64,000 nucleotides of DNA from contig JAQFWX010000013.1 of NCBI GenBank assembly GCA_027605045.1, forward strand, positions 930,001 through 994,000. The letters are read 5' to 3'. The position numbers and the translations under genes were made by a program. Below the pieces are notes generated by a model. That model made no database searches. It worked only from the letters and a program-made list of their open reading frames with translations, and was not told the DNA's origin. Of the stretch, positions 11,627 through 23,375 are shown piece after piece; the stretch's first letter is position 1; each line of letters starts with the position of its first letter. The DNA comes from Phallus indusiatus. Taxonomy: Eukaryota; Basidiomycota; Agaricomycetes; Phallales; Phallaceae.

Positions 11627-12797
11627 TCAGTCCTCTAAGTCAACCCATAAAGTCTTTCTAATCCTGTCTCTTCTGGCTGCATCACCGAGATACCTGAAAG
11701 TAAGGAAACTCCAGTCGAGATGCCCAACAAACCAATTTTCAAGGCCTTGACAATACACTGCGATATCCTTATCTAGCTTTGGACCGAAAGAGGGAAGCTT
11801 TGCCTTAGCTTCCTGATAAGTTTTAACCGCGATGGTAGCAAGACCGCCGACGTAATTTGCGGCGGTCTGAAGATCCATATCATATTTCTTTTGAAGGAGA
11901 ATTAAGATATTGTGTATATCGGGGTTTTTGTACTCGTTCGGGTAGGAAAATACATCCTAATGAAAGCAAAGTCAGACAAAACCTCAGTTAAAGGGAAAAT
12001 CTTACATTTGAGAGGCATACAAAATCATTCGTGCAGTCTAGCATGATAGACATCAGTGGATGGGATAGGACCTCTTCGGGTAATTCGATACCCAAGCCAA
12101 ACTCTATCATCGCAGCAGCGGGAAAAACTCCGCCCGTGAAACGACGGTGACGAATAAATTCATCAAGAGGGGGAAGGTACCCTGACGCTCGAACTTCTGC
12201 CTGTTTTTTCATGGATTCAATAACGTCTTTGATCCGAGAGACCATTCGAGTTTTCCAGCCCTCTGAGGAAGTATAAAGACAAACACGGGTCCACCAGCTT
12301 TGAGAATTGTTTGTCAGTCAACAATTCCATTTCACTTGAGAGATAATAGCTACTTACTCCCTAATCAGTACTGCAGCAAGTGGTTCATTTTCAGGGCTTG
12401 AGTTCAAATCGAACGCGTTAACAATAGCCTCTTCAAAGCTTTGAACTTGATGATCATCCATCAAGTCCGACAAGTCGTCCATTATAAAGAGAAGAAGAAG
12501 GAAATCCGATATGAGTCGTGAAGCGGAATGAGGGATATCATGTGAGTAGGCATACCCCACCAGCTCCCCAGCGCCGCATTTGCGAACTGTTTGCAAGAGA
12601 GCAGGTGTAGCTTGTGATTTGGCAACTGTTTCAAACCACTTCTGAGTCTCAAGAGAGACGTCATCGCAATCTTTATTGTATTCCGCTGGGAAGGAACACA
12701 TTTTCCAGAAGTCTGGAATGGAAAAGCCTGCATTAGATGGGAGATGTTTGAGAACGGGGGGCTGAGCCATAGTAGAGTTGAGAGTTAACACAGACAT
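11627..12797 (-). CDS. Sesquiterpene synthase (STS5)
   Basis: Exons 12797-12358, 12297-12006 and 11956-11627 give 353 aa. The N-terminus (MSVLTLNSTMAQPPVLKH) differs from the paralogues, but the core is shared. The aspartate-rich motif is DDLSD, not DDLLD. The second motif is N-D-V-F-S-Y-P-N-E, again split N|D by intron 2. The exon 2 length (292 nt) is identical in all four tandem genes. A TATA-like ATGTATAAATACG lies at about 12851-12863, near 57 bp upstream of the start. It is the outermost and one of the more diverged copies. Both metal sites are intact. Confidence 0.88.
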
Positions 12798-13936
12798 TAG
12801 ATGTTGGATGTGTTTTCTGGGTACTTGTGGTATTGTAGTTTTCGACGGTCGTATTTATACATAACTTGTCTTTGCTGTAAATAATCTTGAAACACCGTGC
12901 GCTGCGGTATCGTGATTGTTTCCCCAGTTTGAAAATGTCACATTGGGAATTGTGAAGTTTATTACCCAGGGTATAGTATATGCTTCCTTAACGCGAAAGC
13001 CCGAATAGATGTGCAGTGGAGCGTCGCACGATCGTCTTTGACTGAACTGAATAAACCTTAAAAAAGTAAGCACCTGCTTGCTAACGTTACTTTCGGCGAT
13101 ACACAATTGCACATGCCAGGGTGCAGCTCCATTTGCCCGCGCTGGGAGATGAAAATACCGATCCTTAAAAATTTTCATGTAACCACGCAATTATTATCTG
13201 AACATGGGAAAGTAAAAGTTCAATTCAGTTTGGCAAACAACTGAAAGAAAACCAGGAAATGCAAATACCACTTTGATTTTCTCCTGAGGGAAAAGCCAAG
13301 AGGGGGACAAAAATGAAGTTTTTCCCCGCCTCCTCACGGACACTACTCAGGTTATCTCCATAAAACCAATAGATCCCTAGAAAAAAAACTGAGCAGGGGA
13401 GGTGAGATAAAATGACGTCATTCAACTGAATTGAACGATTTTGAAAGAGAAGGCACCTGAGCTGGATTAGGCAACGTATAATTAAAGAAGACAAATATCA
13501 TTTATTTATTTGATCACCGGACATAAAACTGATTTGCGCTATAAACTCAGAGATCAGTGGCATTTTTAAGATCTCAGTACATAACCCGGACCCTGCCAGT
13601 CTCGATTGTGACTCATTAATATTGGCTTTACGATCGTCTGAACGAACTGATACTCGCCGGACCGATAGCAGATAGAAAAGCTCCCTTCCCGGTAAACAAG
13701 AGTTATAAACGCGCGGTTGACACCAACTGTGGCTAGGGAGCTGCTGCGAGAAAATTCACATGCGAGGTCTCAAAGTGGTCACTCCTTATTGGGTTTAGTC
13801 CGCAGTAAGACTTTATATATCAAACACTTTAAAAGAATACAAGGATAGGAAAGAACCAAATAAGCCGGCGTTATTTTCAGGTAGGTAGTGAGAAGTGGAA
13901 GGAACACATTTAACGACTAAAAAAATTACTCCACAA
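12798..13936. other. Intergenic, STS5 promoter side and SUB2 3' side
   Basis: The STS5 core promoter occupies the first 70 bp. Further right there is moderately AT-rich sequence with short antisense frames that have no recognisable domain or splice support. No gene is called. Confidence 0.4.
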
Positions 13937-15996
13937 TTAGGACGTCACTGAAAGAGTGCCATTTAGCGCCTGAATTGAAAAATGATAAAAAAAATCTCAC
14001 TGTAGGTTGTTGGATCGATGTGATCAGGAAGATTTAAAACGGCGACCTCGAACCGCGATTGAATATCGCTCATGACAGTTTGATCGGCGTCAGTGGATAA
14101 GAATGTTATAGCTAGACCTTTGGTACCGAAACGGCCAGCACGTCTGGTTTACAGTCACATTATTTCAGCTCCGGAATCAATAAACTCCGCTGTCACTCAC
14201 CCTACACGATGCAAGTAACTATCCGCATCACTTGGCGCATCGTAATTGATGACAATATTCACACGTTCAACATCAATGCCACGACCAAATATATCAGTGG
14301 CGACGAGAATACGCTTTTCGAAGTTTTTGAATTGTTTGTACCGCGAGATTCTAACAAAGCTAATGGTCAGGAAGGAACACGAATATAGATGCTGTTTTTA
14401 CATACCGCTCTTCTTGTGGTAAACCAGAATGAACACTGATGCTTGGGAAGTTGCATTCCTTCAGTAGTTTATCTAATTCTACAGCTCGAGCGACAGATTT
14501 TACGAAAATGACAACCTGTAAATAAGCAATCAGACCCTTCAGCTGAGATAGAAGAGTTCTATTCTTACTTGGTTGAATTCCAACGTGTCTAGTAAGTCAT
14601 TCAATTTCCTATTTTTGGCGACTTCGTCCAGCTTGACGTAGTGTTGTTGCAGACCGTGCAAGGTGAGTTTTGTTTCGTCGTCGACGAAAATTTCGAGCGG
14701 CTGAGTAGGCAATAAGCCAATAATGTTAACCGCAATCAAAGAAAACACGTACGTTGGCCATGAATTTCTTGCAAGTAACCCGAATATCTTTTGAGAGTGT
14801 GGCGCTGAACATCATGACTTGCTTGTGGTGTGGCGTGCATCGGAAAATCTCTTGAACGTCTCGGCGCATGTCTGGTAATACGAAAAAAGACCGACAAAGA
14901 AAATATGTAAGAAACCAAGTTGAGACGACGGCGAAGAAGAGAAAAGGAGGTGCCAATAAAAATCTTTTTTCTAATCCTAGGCAAGTTTTTCCTCCCCCAC
15001 TGTTTCAAATTTGAAGCACATTCGTCTTCACATCTTGCACGAGCACAAATGAAACTCTTTTGGGATAGTGAAGGAACTCCAGCCAGCTACAGCTATGCAT
15101 GCTCAGCGCGATTGCATAGGGAACGTGCCGAAAAGTAAAAAGCGCGCGAAGCCATAGACAAGGTGGCGACAGTAGCAGGCATTTGAAGAAAAAGAAAACG
15201 GATGCAATGGAGGTGCCGATTTGACTAACCAAGCTGTTCTAGCATTTTATCGCATTCGTCCAAAACAAAGTGCTTCACGTGCTTCGCGTTGAGGTACTTG
15301 TCGCGTGCAAGGGCATTGAGTCGACCCGGAGTGGCAACAATAATGTGGGGACAGGTGTTGGGATCTTTTAGCAAGTCTGCGTCTTTTTGCACGGGTGTTC
15401 CACCGTAGAACACGCTGGTTCGGATTTCGGGCATGTACTTCGCAAAACGCGTATATTCGTTCCGGATTTGAAACGCAAGTTCACGCGTGTGGCACATGAC
15501 AAGCACCGAAACTTCACCGTTCTGGGGCTCAAGTTGCTGCAAAGTCGCGAGAACGAATACAGCAGTCTTCCCGTGTCCCGACTTTGCCTGACATAGAATA
15601 TCCATACCCAGTACCGCCTGTGGAATACACTCTTGTTGCACTATTACGCAGAGATAAGACATTTACTAGACAGAACATAGTTTGAGAGAAAGAGAACTAA
15701 CCTTCGGACGGATGCTCAAATCCTAAGTCACTAATCGCCCGGAGAAGCTCTGGTTTCAGGAGGAAGTCTCTGTAAAACACGACTCAGTCAATATATGTCC
15801 CAGCAAAACATGATAAACGCCGAACAAACCTGAAACCCGTTGAATGAATACCAGTATAATTCTTCTTATCTTTGTCGCCATCCAAACCAGCAGGGGCTGC
15901 CACAGCGGCTGCCTCGTTTTGAGTCGTTGTGATAGGAACGGTGGCGATGTCATTTCCATCTTCGTAATCAATAAGTTCTTCGTCTCGGGAGCTCAT
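13937..15996 (-). CDS. SUB2: DECD-box RNA helicase, mRNA export factor SUB2
   Basis: Nine exons (15996-15830, 15769-15702, 15640-15230, 14871-14753, 14700-14569, 14515-14406, 14350-14201, 14143-14001, 13947-13937) give 436 aa, the normal Sub2/UAP56 length. An ATP-dependent RNA helicase of spliceosome assembly and TREX-mediated mRNA export in the nucleus. Motifs in order: Q-motif region [15 protein letters not shown], Walker [13 protein letters not shown], the diagnostic DECD ([12 protein letters not shown]), SAT (FSATL), and HRVGRAGRFG, the last spliced across an intron. The last exon is only 11 nt and supplies the terminal MTS. Walker A has His where yeast and human proteins have Leu or Met. 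Intron 14872-15229 is 358 nt, six times longer than the others. Confidence 0.95.
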
Positions 15997-16405
15997 TTTT
16001 GTAGAGAAAAAGACGTTAAAGATACTAAGAAAAAGGTTTTTTGGGATACAGGGGGGAGATGGAAGAAAAAGAAGAAATCAAGAGGTTAAGTTTAAGCTCA
16101 GCTCGAACCTTTGGGCGCTTACATCGAAAGTAAGACCAGGCGCAAACCAGGCGTTCCAATTCAATCCCGTGATATACATACAATCTCAAACTACTGTTAC
16201 ATGAACCATAACCCGGAGAACCGCCAATGAGCAACAAGCAAGAAGAAGAAATAGACGGAGACGACAGACATTTCAGGCTATCAGCACAAAATACAGAGGG
16301 ACCTAAGCGGCAAAGAAGAACACGACGGAGGAAAAGTCTCAAAACATAGGGCCGGCCCTTCGAGACTTATAGGACTAACACACACACACACACTGTTACA
16401 TGAAT
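15997..16405. other. Gap between SUB2 start and the first kinase gene, with an (AC)n tract
   Basis: This is the SUB2 5' region and the 3' flank of kinase gene A. A short dinucleotide tract, ac repeated about eight times, lies at 16378-16393. I see no gene. Confidence 0.5.
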
Positions 16406-18687
16406 TTACAGATCAAATATCTCATCAAGATGGCATAAAATATCGTTCATGCTCGGTCGCATAGCCGGATCGATATTGGTGCATCGTTGACAGTACTCCC
16501 AGCTATTGTCATCTAGCCAATAGCTTGCAACCAGCCCAGTTGGCCGAGTTGGTCGTCTCCCATTTATCAGCTCGACTATTACGCGCAAATCATCCCGGAT
16601 GTTATAGAACGGTTTCTCGTTGCTCAAAACCTATACAAAATTTACTTCGTCTTCGGTCGTGGACGAGGAGCGACTGACCTCCAAAATAATATGTCCGTAA
16701 CCATATACATCACTTTGAATAGTCCGCAAAGGCTCAACAACCGTATCGTCCACTCTCATAAGTTCCGGGGCCATCCATCGTGGGGACCCAGCACCGTGCA
16801 GGATTGAATTCGTCATTTCGTGACTTATCCTTGATAAACCGAAATCGGCTAAAACGGCAGTCCCAGAATCCGATATAAGAACATTCGCTCTTGGAATATT
16901 TTTAATCAAGTTCTATCTTGCGATATAGTTTCATTACCCTTTGAGATCTCCGTGTATGATAGAAGGATCTCTGTTGTGCAGATAGGCAAGCCCTTCCGCC
17001 GTTTCTATGAGCTGCAAGCAAGGTGCATTATTTAGGGTATACGTAAGTCTTAATCCAAACCCACCAGTTTGTGTCGGTTAGCGTTAAGGTTGATCTTATT
17101 AAGATAGTGCATAATGTTTCCGTTTTGTTGAAAAGGTGAAACCTGTAATAATAAACTATTAAAGGCAGAACAATCAAAGAGACAGCTTGACTTACCATGT
17201 ACAGAGACAGCGTTCCACGTTCAAGTTCGCATACGCCACAGAGTTCCAAAATCCTAGGATGGTGCAAATTCCCCCCAAATCTGTACCTCACTCAAAAAAA
17301 GCTAAATCTCGAATGAAACATAGATGCCAGTGAATTTGGACATGTCAGTTCTCACAAAAATAATTAGTCCTCACCCTTCTTGCAGCATTTCTGTTTGTCT
17401 CCGACTGACCAAACAGCCGTACCAATTTGAGGGCAACTTTTTGTCCTCCTATTCTTTCTCCGGAGTATAAATCACAATAGCCCCCTCCCGCCACGGGATA
17501 TTTGCTTATTTTCTTTATCTCCGAAGTGATATCTTTTACGGGTTTTAAGGCTGGGCGGGAAGCACTTGCGTTGGAAATTGACGACATCCAAACATGAACC
17601 TGTTTCATACTAGGAACTTTGCCGTCAGGATCACCTTTACAACAGGCCTCAGCCACATCCCAAATCCCTTCCGGTACCTCAGAAGCCTCCAATGTTTCTT
17701 TGTAGTTTCGTTTAGCAAGGAGCCGCTTGACTAAAGAAACATGCTGCGATTTGGGCAATGGGCCTGTCTTTGACAAAACCTGTAACGATGTGTAACTATC
17801 TGCGAACATATATAATGAGGTATTTTCCGCACCAGTGCTATGAGCATGCCAAAAGCGAGCACATCGTGCTCCCATGTGATCATTATAGCATTAGACTCGT
17901 CCTGAAATGGATAGACAGGGCATGGTTTATTTGGATAAAGCGTCGGATCAATTTTATGAAGGTCAGTCCAATCGATCTGCGAAAAGAGGAAACTAGACAA
18001 ATAGGCTTTCTTTGCCGGATCAAGAAGAATCGTAGACTGCGTAGGGAAGATTGTTGGAGCGTAGGTTTATTTACAAAAGAAAAGAAACCCTCACCGATCT
18101 AAGGTTCCCATAAAATATGTTATTTTCGTGTAAAAAAGCAAGAGCACTCGCTACTTCTGTCAGAATACGGAGTCTGTCCGATATGGAACATGCCGAAAGT
18201 TGTTTGTCAAGACTTCGACCTGGCATATACGGGGAGATAAAAGCTAGAGAACCATGCATGTCACGGGAAATACCCAGCAGGGGAAGTACATGCTTATGGG
18301 ACATCGCAAACAACCAGACGATTAATTCCCTAAAAAAAATCTACAGAATCATCAGCTAACGACTAGATACCCGTGTTGCTATTTCCCCAATTATGACCTT
18401 ATCCAATCCCGTAAATACCATGCGCTTGACTGCGACCTGCTGGCCACTCGATAGTTTCCCCAGCCATATATGAGAAAGGGCACCATAAGCCGCCGGATTT
18501 ACGCCCAGAATTTCGACTTTAGAAGACAGCTCAGGTAGATCGCGAAGGACAGGCAACGCTTTGGATAAGTGTGGTGGTATGATTGGGGTTAAATCTGAAG
18601 AGGTATCTCTTTTTTCGCCTTAAATGTTATTTTCCAATGTTCTGTTACTTTATTAAGAACTCAGGACTTACCTAAAGAGCTCTCCAT
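16406..18687 (-). pseudogene. Dual pseudokinase-kinase gene A, frameshifted
   Basis: The start at 18687 (MESSL) splices into GEKRDTSSDLTP. The N-terminal pseudokinase has the VAVKRM lysine, but its catalytic loop reads FYGNLRS with no HRD Asp, and there is no DFG. The C-terminal kinase has a Gly-rich loop (AGGGYCDLYSGE), VALKLV, IIHGDLKGANVLI, ADFGLSRI and MAPELM, and ends at 16406. After the exon that follows KLVRLFGQ, the string of C at 17271-17276 is six long; the corresponding run in gene C is five. The extra base changes SEVQIWGNLHHPR into an early stop. No alternative acceptor AG in that exon restores the frame. The gene is therefore a recent pseudogene or contains a sequencing error. 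The other catalytic residues are intact. Confidence 0.75.
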
Positions 18688-18917
18688 AGTTGTGAGTTGC
18701 ATCAGAGCGCCGTCGTACTGTACTCACATATGGGCGTCGGCGCCCAAGAGGTCCGACACTGCCTCCTTTCTCATGAATCGCAGCTGACTTGAATGCTTTT
18801 CCCATCTACATGTGATTGTTTGTTACGCGAGATGACACAATGTCTATTGATAGGCCAGCTGTCAGCATGCGAGTATCAAACCTGCAAGAAGTTTAAGCGT
18901 ATTTACAGTGCCCTAGT

Positions 18918-20120
18918 CACTGTGGAAAAAACTCCCACTCAAGTAAGTGGTACTCAGTGGGTATGACCACTGAGTAACATTGTTCAGTGGTCGGTTAGTG
19001 GGTTATACCCACTGATAATCAGTGGTAACCAGTGGCTAAGTCAGTGGCCAGTGGAAAGTCAGTGGTTCATTACCACTGACTTTAATGCCCAGTGGTAATT
19101 CAGCGGTAATGGTACCACTGAATTTCAGTGGTGGGTTAGTGGTGAGTCAGTGGGGGATAATATTCAGTGGTTCTATACCACCGGAATACTCAAACTAGCT
19201 TAAGCTACCAGCCTGTAATTAATTAATTATTTTTGTAGTGAAAAAAGTGTTTTTTTTGCTAAGTTACTTGGTATACAGAGCACGTGACGTGACGCGTGGC
19301 GCGTAACTCGCTGTGTTTGAATCGGAGTTGAAAAGTGATTGTATGCGCGTATAACGTTTTTAAGCCTCACTTCACTTTTTTCTCGCCCCATCCCACCCTC
19401 CCATCATCCCACCGCCATCCACGGTCCATGCCACGGTCCATGCACCGTTGACGCCGCCATCCACGCCGCCATCCCATTCCGCCATCCCATTCCGCCATCC
19501 CATTCCGCCGTCACCCACGCCCCTTCGCATCGTCCCTTCGCATCGTCCGCGGCCGGTGGCGGTCTGTCATGACGCGTGACAATTCAGAGTTACACAACGC
19601 TAGCCCAATATTCAGAGTGAGTCATATATAATTCATGTCGCACGTTACTTACTATGAATAGTGCCCACAGACGAAGAAGACTTCGCTACTCGCGTGGCGC
19701 GCTTTACGGGACGGTTGGGTGAGAGCGAGAGGAGATCGGGACCTGGGCGCAGTTGGGAGACGAGTAACATTCTACTAGTAGTGTAGTATTCATTAGTATA
19801 AGCCTTTTGTGTATATAATTACATGGATTTTATTACAAATAAACATGACTTACATAATAAATAAATAACGAAAAACGAACGAAAAATAAATGCACGGGCC
19901 GTGAAACTGCTGTATGACTTATCGAGTACTTATCACTTAACTTTCAGTGGAAAATGCCACTGAGCGCCATTGAACCTCAGTGGTTTTTACCACGGAAACG
20001 GCGGAAGTTCCGCTGATTTTCAGTGGTCAGACCACTGATAAACCACTGGTATTCAGTAGTTGTATCCACTGAGTCACCACTGAGTATCAGTGGCATTCAG
20101 TGGCGATATTTTCCACAGTG
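18918..20120. mobile_element. Non-autonomous CACTA-like (EnSpm) DNA transposon
   Basis: A 1,203-bp element is bounded by perfect 12-bp terminal inverted repeats, CACTGTGGAAAA at 18918-18929 and its complement at 20109-20120. It is flanked by the 3-bp duplication agt (18915-18917 and 20121-20123). A CAC terminus with a 3-bp target duplication is characteristic of CACTA elements. Both ends carry dense subterminal copies of CAGTGG/CCACTG in both orientations, about fifteen in 18930-19195 and about ten in 19935-20105. The interior has no transposase frame. It holds a GC-rich segment with a short ccgccatcccatt tandem repeat (about 19460-19515) and AT-rich sequence. It must be mobilised in trans if it is active. 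Confidence 0.78.
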
Positions 20121-20123
20121 AGT

Positions 20124-20787
20124 TCTGCATTTCATATATTTGACCTTCAACGCCGTGCGGCGGTCCCGACAACTTGAAGTTGAACCGCATTTATGTCCAA
20201 TCATCAGGGGAAGTGATTTACAAGCATTCTCTGCACAAACCTCATTGGAGTGTAAGTCTTGCATTGAGTCAAAGTCGCAATATGACAGGAAATATCAAAC
20301 GAGTCATAATCATGTCTGAGTCGTCATATAATCATAAAGCACGCGGAGGTCCCAAGAGAAATAAATGGATCCCGAAGCGTTGTAACGGTGATCACTCACC
20401 TTGTCAAGAGTTGAAATCTGAAAGCTGACTTGGCAGCTGAACTTGAAGCCATACGGTATACACAGCATTTCGGTTACATTCCGGTCCCAACATTCGACGT
20501 CGCCAGGGAGGTAAAGGAGGCCATTTTTTAAAAAAAACTATCGTGAACCTAAACTGGGTTTACATAAAAGGATATATGACTACATACTGGCGGTCAACGT
20601 TTAAGCGACCTTATGGATTATTATAAGAATTTCCTTTGCCTCTAAACAAAGTAACGGAAGAGACTTGAAGACGATAATTGATTGAAATGCGGAGTTTAAC
20701 CCGGAAGTCCGGAAAAAGTCGAAATACCACCAGCCAAATCTCATTGGAGAGTCCAAACATAAGCCATATAATATATATGTATATGAT
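20124..20787. other. Spacer between the CACTA-like element and kinase gene B
   Basis: No supported coding frame. Short frames here have no domain or splice consistency. This is the 3' flank of kinase gene B. Confidence 0.4.
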
Positions 20788-23098
20788 TCACAATCTGTAT
20801 ATCTTTCGAAGATAGTTAAGAATATCATTCATCCTTGGTCGCATAGCCGGATCCGGATCGGTGCATCGCTGGCAATAGGCCCAGCTAATATCATCAAGCC
20901 ATTGACGTGCAATTGGACCGGTGGGCCGGGCTGACCGTCTCCCATTTATAAGTTCAACAATCACCCGCAAATCGTCCCGGATATTATAAAATGGCTTTTC
21001 ATTACTTAAAACCTAAAAAACCCCGATAATTCATTACAGGCTTCCTTCATGGACAAAGAGCGACTGACCTCCAAAATAATGTGACCGTAGCCATAAACAT
21101 CGCTTTGAATAGTCTTCAACGGTCCAACAATTGTGTCGTCCACTTGCATAAGTTCTGGAGCCATCCACCTTGGAGATCCAACACCATGCAGAGTTGAAGA
21201 TGTTATCTCGTGGCTTATCCTTGACAGACCAAAATCCGCTAATATAGCGGTTCCCGAATCCGATATCAAAATATTTGCTCTTGCATAATCGTCAAAAACC
21301 GAAGGGTTATATAATTCATGAAGATATTTCATTACCCTTTCATATCACCATGTATGATGGGAGGATTTCGGTTGTGCAGATATACAAGTCCTTCTGCGGT
21401 TTCAACGAGCTGGATAATCGATGTGAATGGTATATATTATATGTATATGAAAATCAAACTCACCAGTCGATGTCGATTGGCATTGGGATTGATCTTGCTA
21501 AGGTAGTTTATTATGTTTCCATTTTGTAAGAATGGTGAAACCTAAGCAGTATTAAGGCAAGTAGAAGTAAATAGAACGATGAGCCAACGCACCATGTACA
21601 TGGATAGCGTCCCATAATCGCATATACCGTAAAATTCCAAAATTCTCGGATGATACAAATTTCCCCAGATCTGTGCTTCACTCATGAAACTCTGCAATTG
21701 AACATGAGGTATTTTCCTTAGATGATTCCATATTATCTTACCCTTCTTGCCCTCTGTTTGTCTTTCTCCGTCGGTCCAAGTAATCGCACCAATTTTAGAG
21801 CAACCTTCTCTTTGCCTAGTCGCTCGCCTAAGTACAGATCACAATACCCTCCTCCCGCAATCGGATATTCGCTTAATTTCTTGATTTCTGGGCTGATATC
21901 TTTGACAGGAGTTGAGGACGGGTGGGGTTCAAACCCAATGTGCTTTGGTACCCGATGTTCCATAGATTGCAGGATCTTCAACATCTGGGCATGTACTTGT
22001 TCCATAGTGGGTATCTTTTCATAAATATCTTCACAACAAGCCAGTGCTAAATCCCAAATCTCTTCGGGTATATCGGGCGATCCCAGTGCCTCTTTATGCC
22101 TTCCCTGCGCAAGAAGCGGTCCAAGTACATGATTTTGTCGAAACCTCGACGATGGATTTTGCTCTGACAAGACCTGTAGTAACAATGCGTTCGGATCACT
22201 GAAGCCGCCACCGTAAGCTAATAAAACTTTGTTCCGTACCAATACTAGGAATGTACCAAAAGCGAGTACATCATCTTCCCATTTAATGGGGTCCGTGTCA
22301 TCCGGATAGACCGGGCATGCTTGACTTGGGTAAAGCGTTGAATCGACTTTGAAGAACTCAGTCCAGTCTGTTTGAGAAAATAGAAAACTAGACAGATAAG
22401 CCTTCTTTTCTTGATCAAGAAGGATGGTAGACTTCATGGAATGAGAAAAATCATTTGGTTGGTTGATTTACATACAGAAAAAAGAAACCTCACCATGGAA
22501 AGATATCCGTAAAGTATATTATTTCGATGCAAAAAAGCAAGAGCGCCGGCTACTTCTGTCAGAATACGCACTCTTTCAGGTATGGAACACGTTGAAATTT
22601 GAAGGCCAAGGCTTCGACCTGGCATATACGGTGAGACAAAAGCTAAAGAGTCATCCACACGAGCAATTCCCAGCAAGGGAAGTACATGTTCATGAGAGAT
22701 CGCGCGCAGCCAGACCACTAATTCTCTGAAAAAGATCTACAGATTCATTAGTTGACTTATTCATTGCGTTATTTTGTCAAATTGTAACCTTATTTGATTT
22801 CGTAGATATCATACGCTTGACCGCGACCTGTCGCCCATTCGATAATTCTCCCAGCCAGATATAGGAAAGGGTACCATAAGCCGCGGGCACATCGCCCAGA
22901 ATTCTAACTTCAGAAGATAGATCAGGTATATCACGAAAGATAGGCAACGCTCTGGAGAGGTGGAATGGGATAAGCGGAGGTAACTTTCTTAGGCCTGAAG
23001 ACACGTTTCTTTTTCCGGATCCTTAGAAGCTGTTGAGTAATGATTTGAACAGTACTGGCCTAAATGTTACCTGAAAACCCCGCGAAGTGTTCAGTCAT
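20788..23098 (-). CDS. Dual pseudokinase-kinase protein B
   Basis: The start at 23098 (MTEHFAGFS) splices into GSGKRNVSSGLRK. The N-terminal pseudokinase region includes VAVKRM, HEHVLPLLGIAR and YMPGRSL. Its degenerate catalytic loop is LYGYLSM, followed after an intron by STILLD. No DFG is present. A linker of about 120 residues follows, including PEEIWDLALACCED. The C-terminal kinase has IAGGGYCDLYLGE, VALKLV, IIHGDMKGANILI, ADFGLSRI and MAPELM, and ends LRKIYRL at 20788. The HGD in place of HRD makes it a non-RD kinase, as is usual in Agaricomycete TKL-like kinases. No transmembrane segment is seen, so it is probably cytosolic. All frames join without a lesion by my reading. It is one of five array members. 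Confidence 0.75.
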
Positions 23099-23375
23099 AG
23101 TTGTGGATATGGGTAAACCAGTTTGGGCGCTGGCGCCTTACAAGCAAAAGCACAAGCTAATGCTAATACGTCCTCATGGAGTTTCTGACCATGCGTCCAG
23201 ATCCGGAAAAGTCGAGAGCTTAAAGCAAGAGAATCCATCATTCAAATCTCACGGTTTTTAGTCCAAATTCATACATACATTTTGCGAATAGTACTACATA
23301 GTCTGCAACCCGAAACGATAGAATAAGTAAAATCCCATAATACAATACTATCAGCCTACAAAAAATTGATACACC

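Noticed and set aside
12855..13494. Two minus-strand frames between STS5 and SUB2
   Set aside because: No domain, no splice context and AT-rich sequence. Probably chance.
15005..15232. A hydrophobic frame inside the long SUB2 intron
   Set aside because: It overlaps the intron and an exon edge and shows no domain. It is explained by T-rich intron sequence.
19339..19572. A His/Pro-rich 77-codon frame inside the CACTA-like element
   Set aside because: It is produced by the ccgccatcccatt-type repeats. It has no transposase motif and no homology that I recognise.
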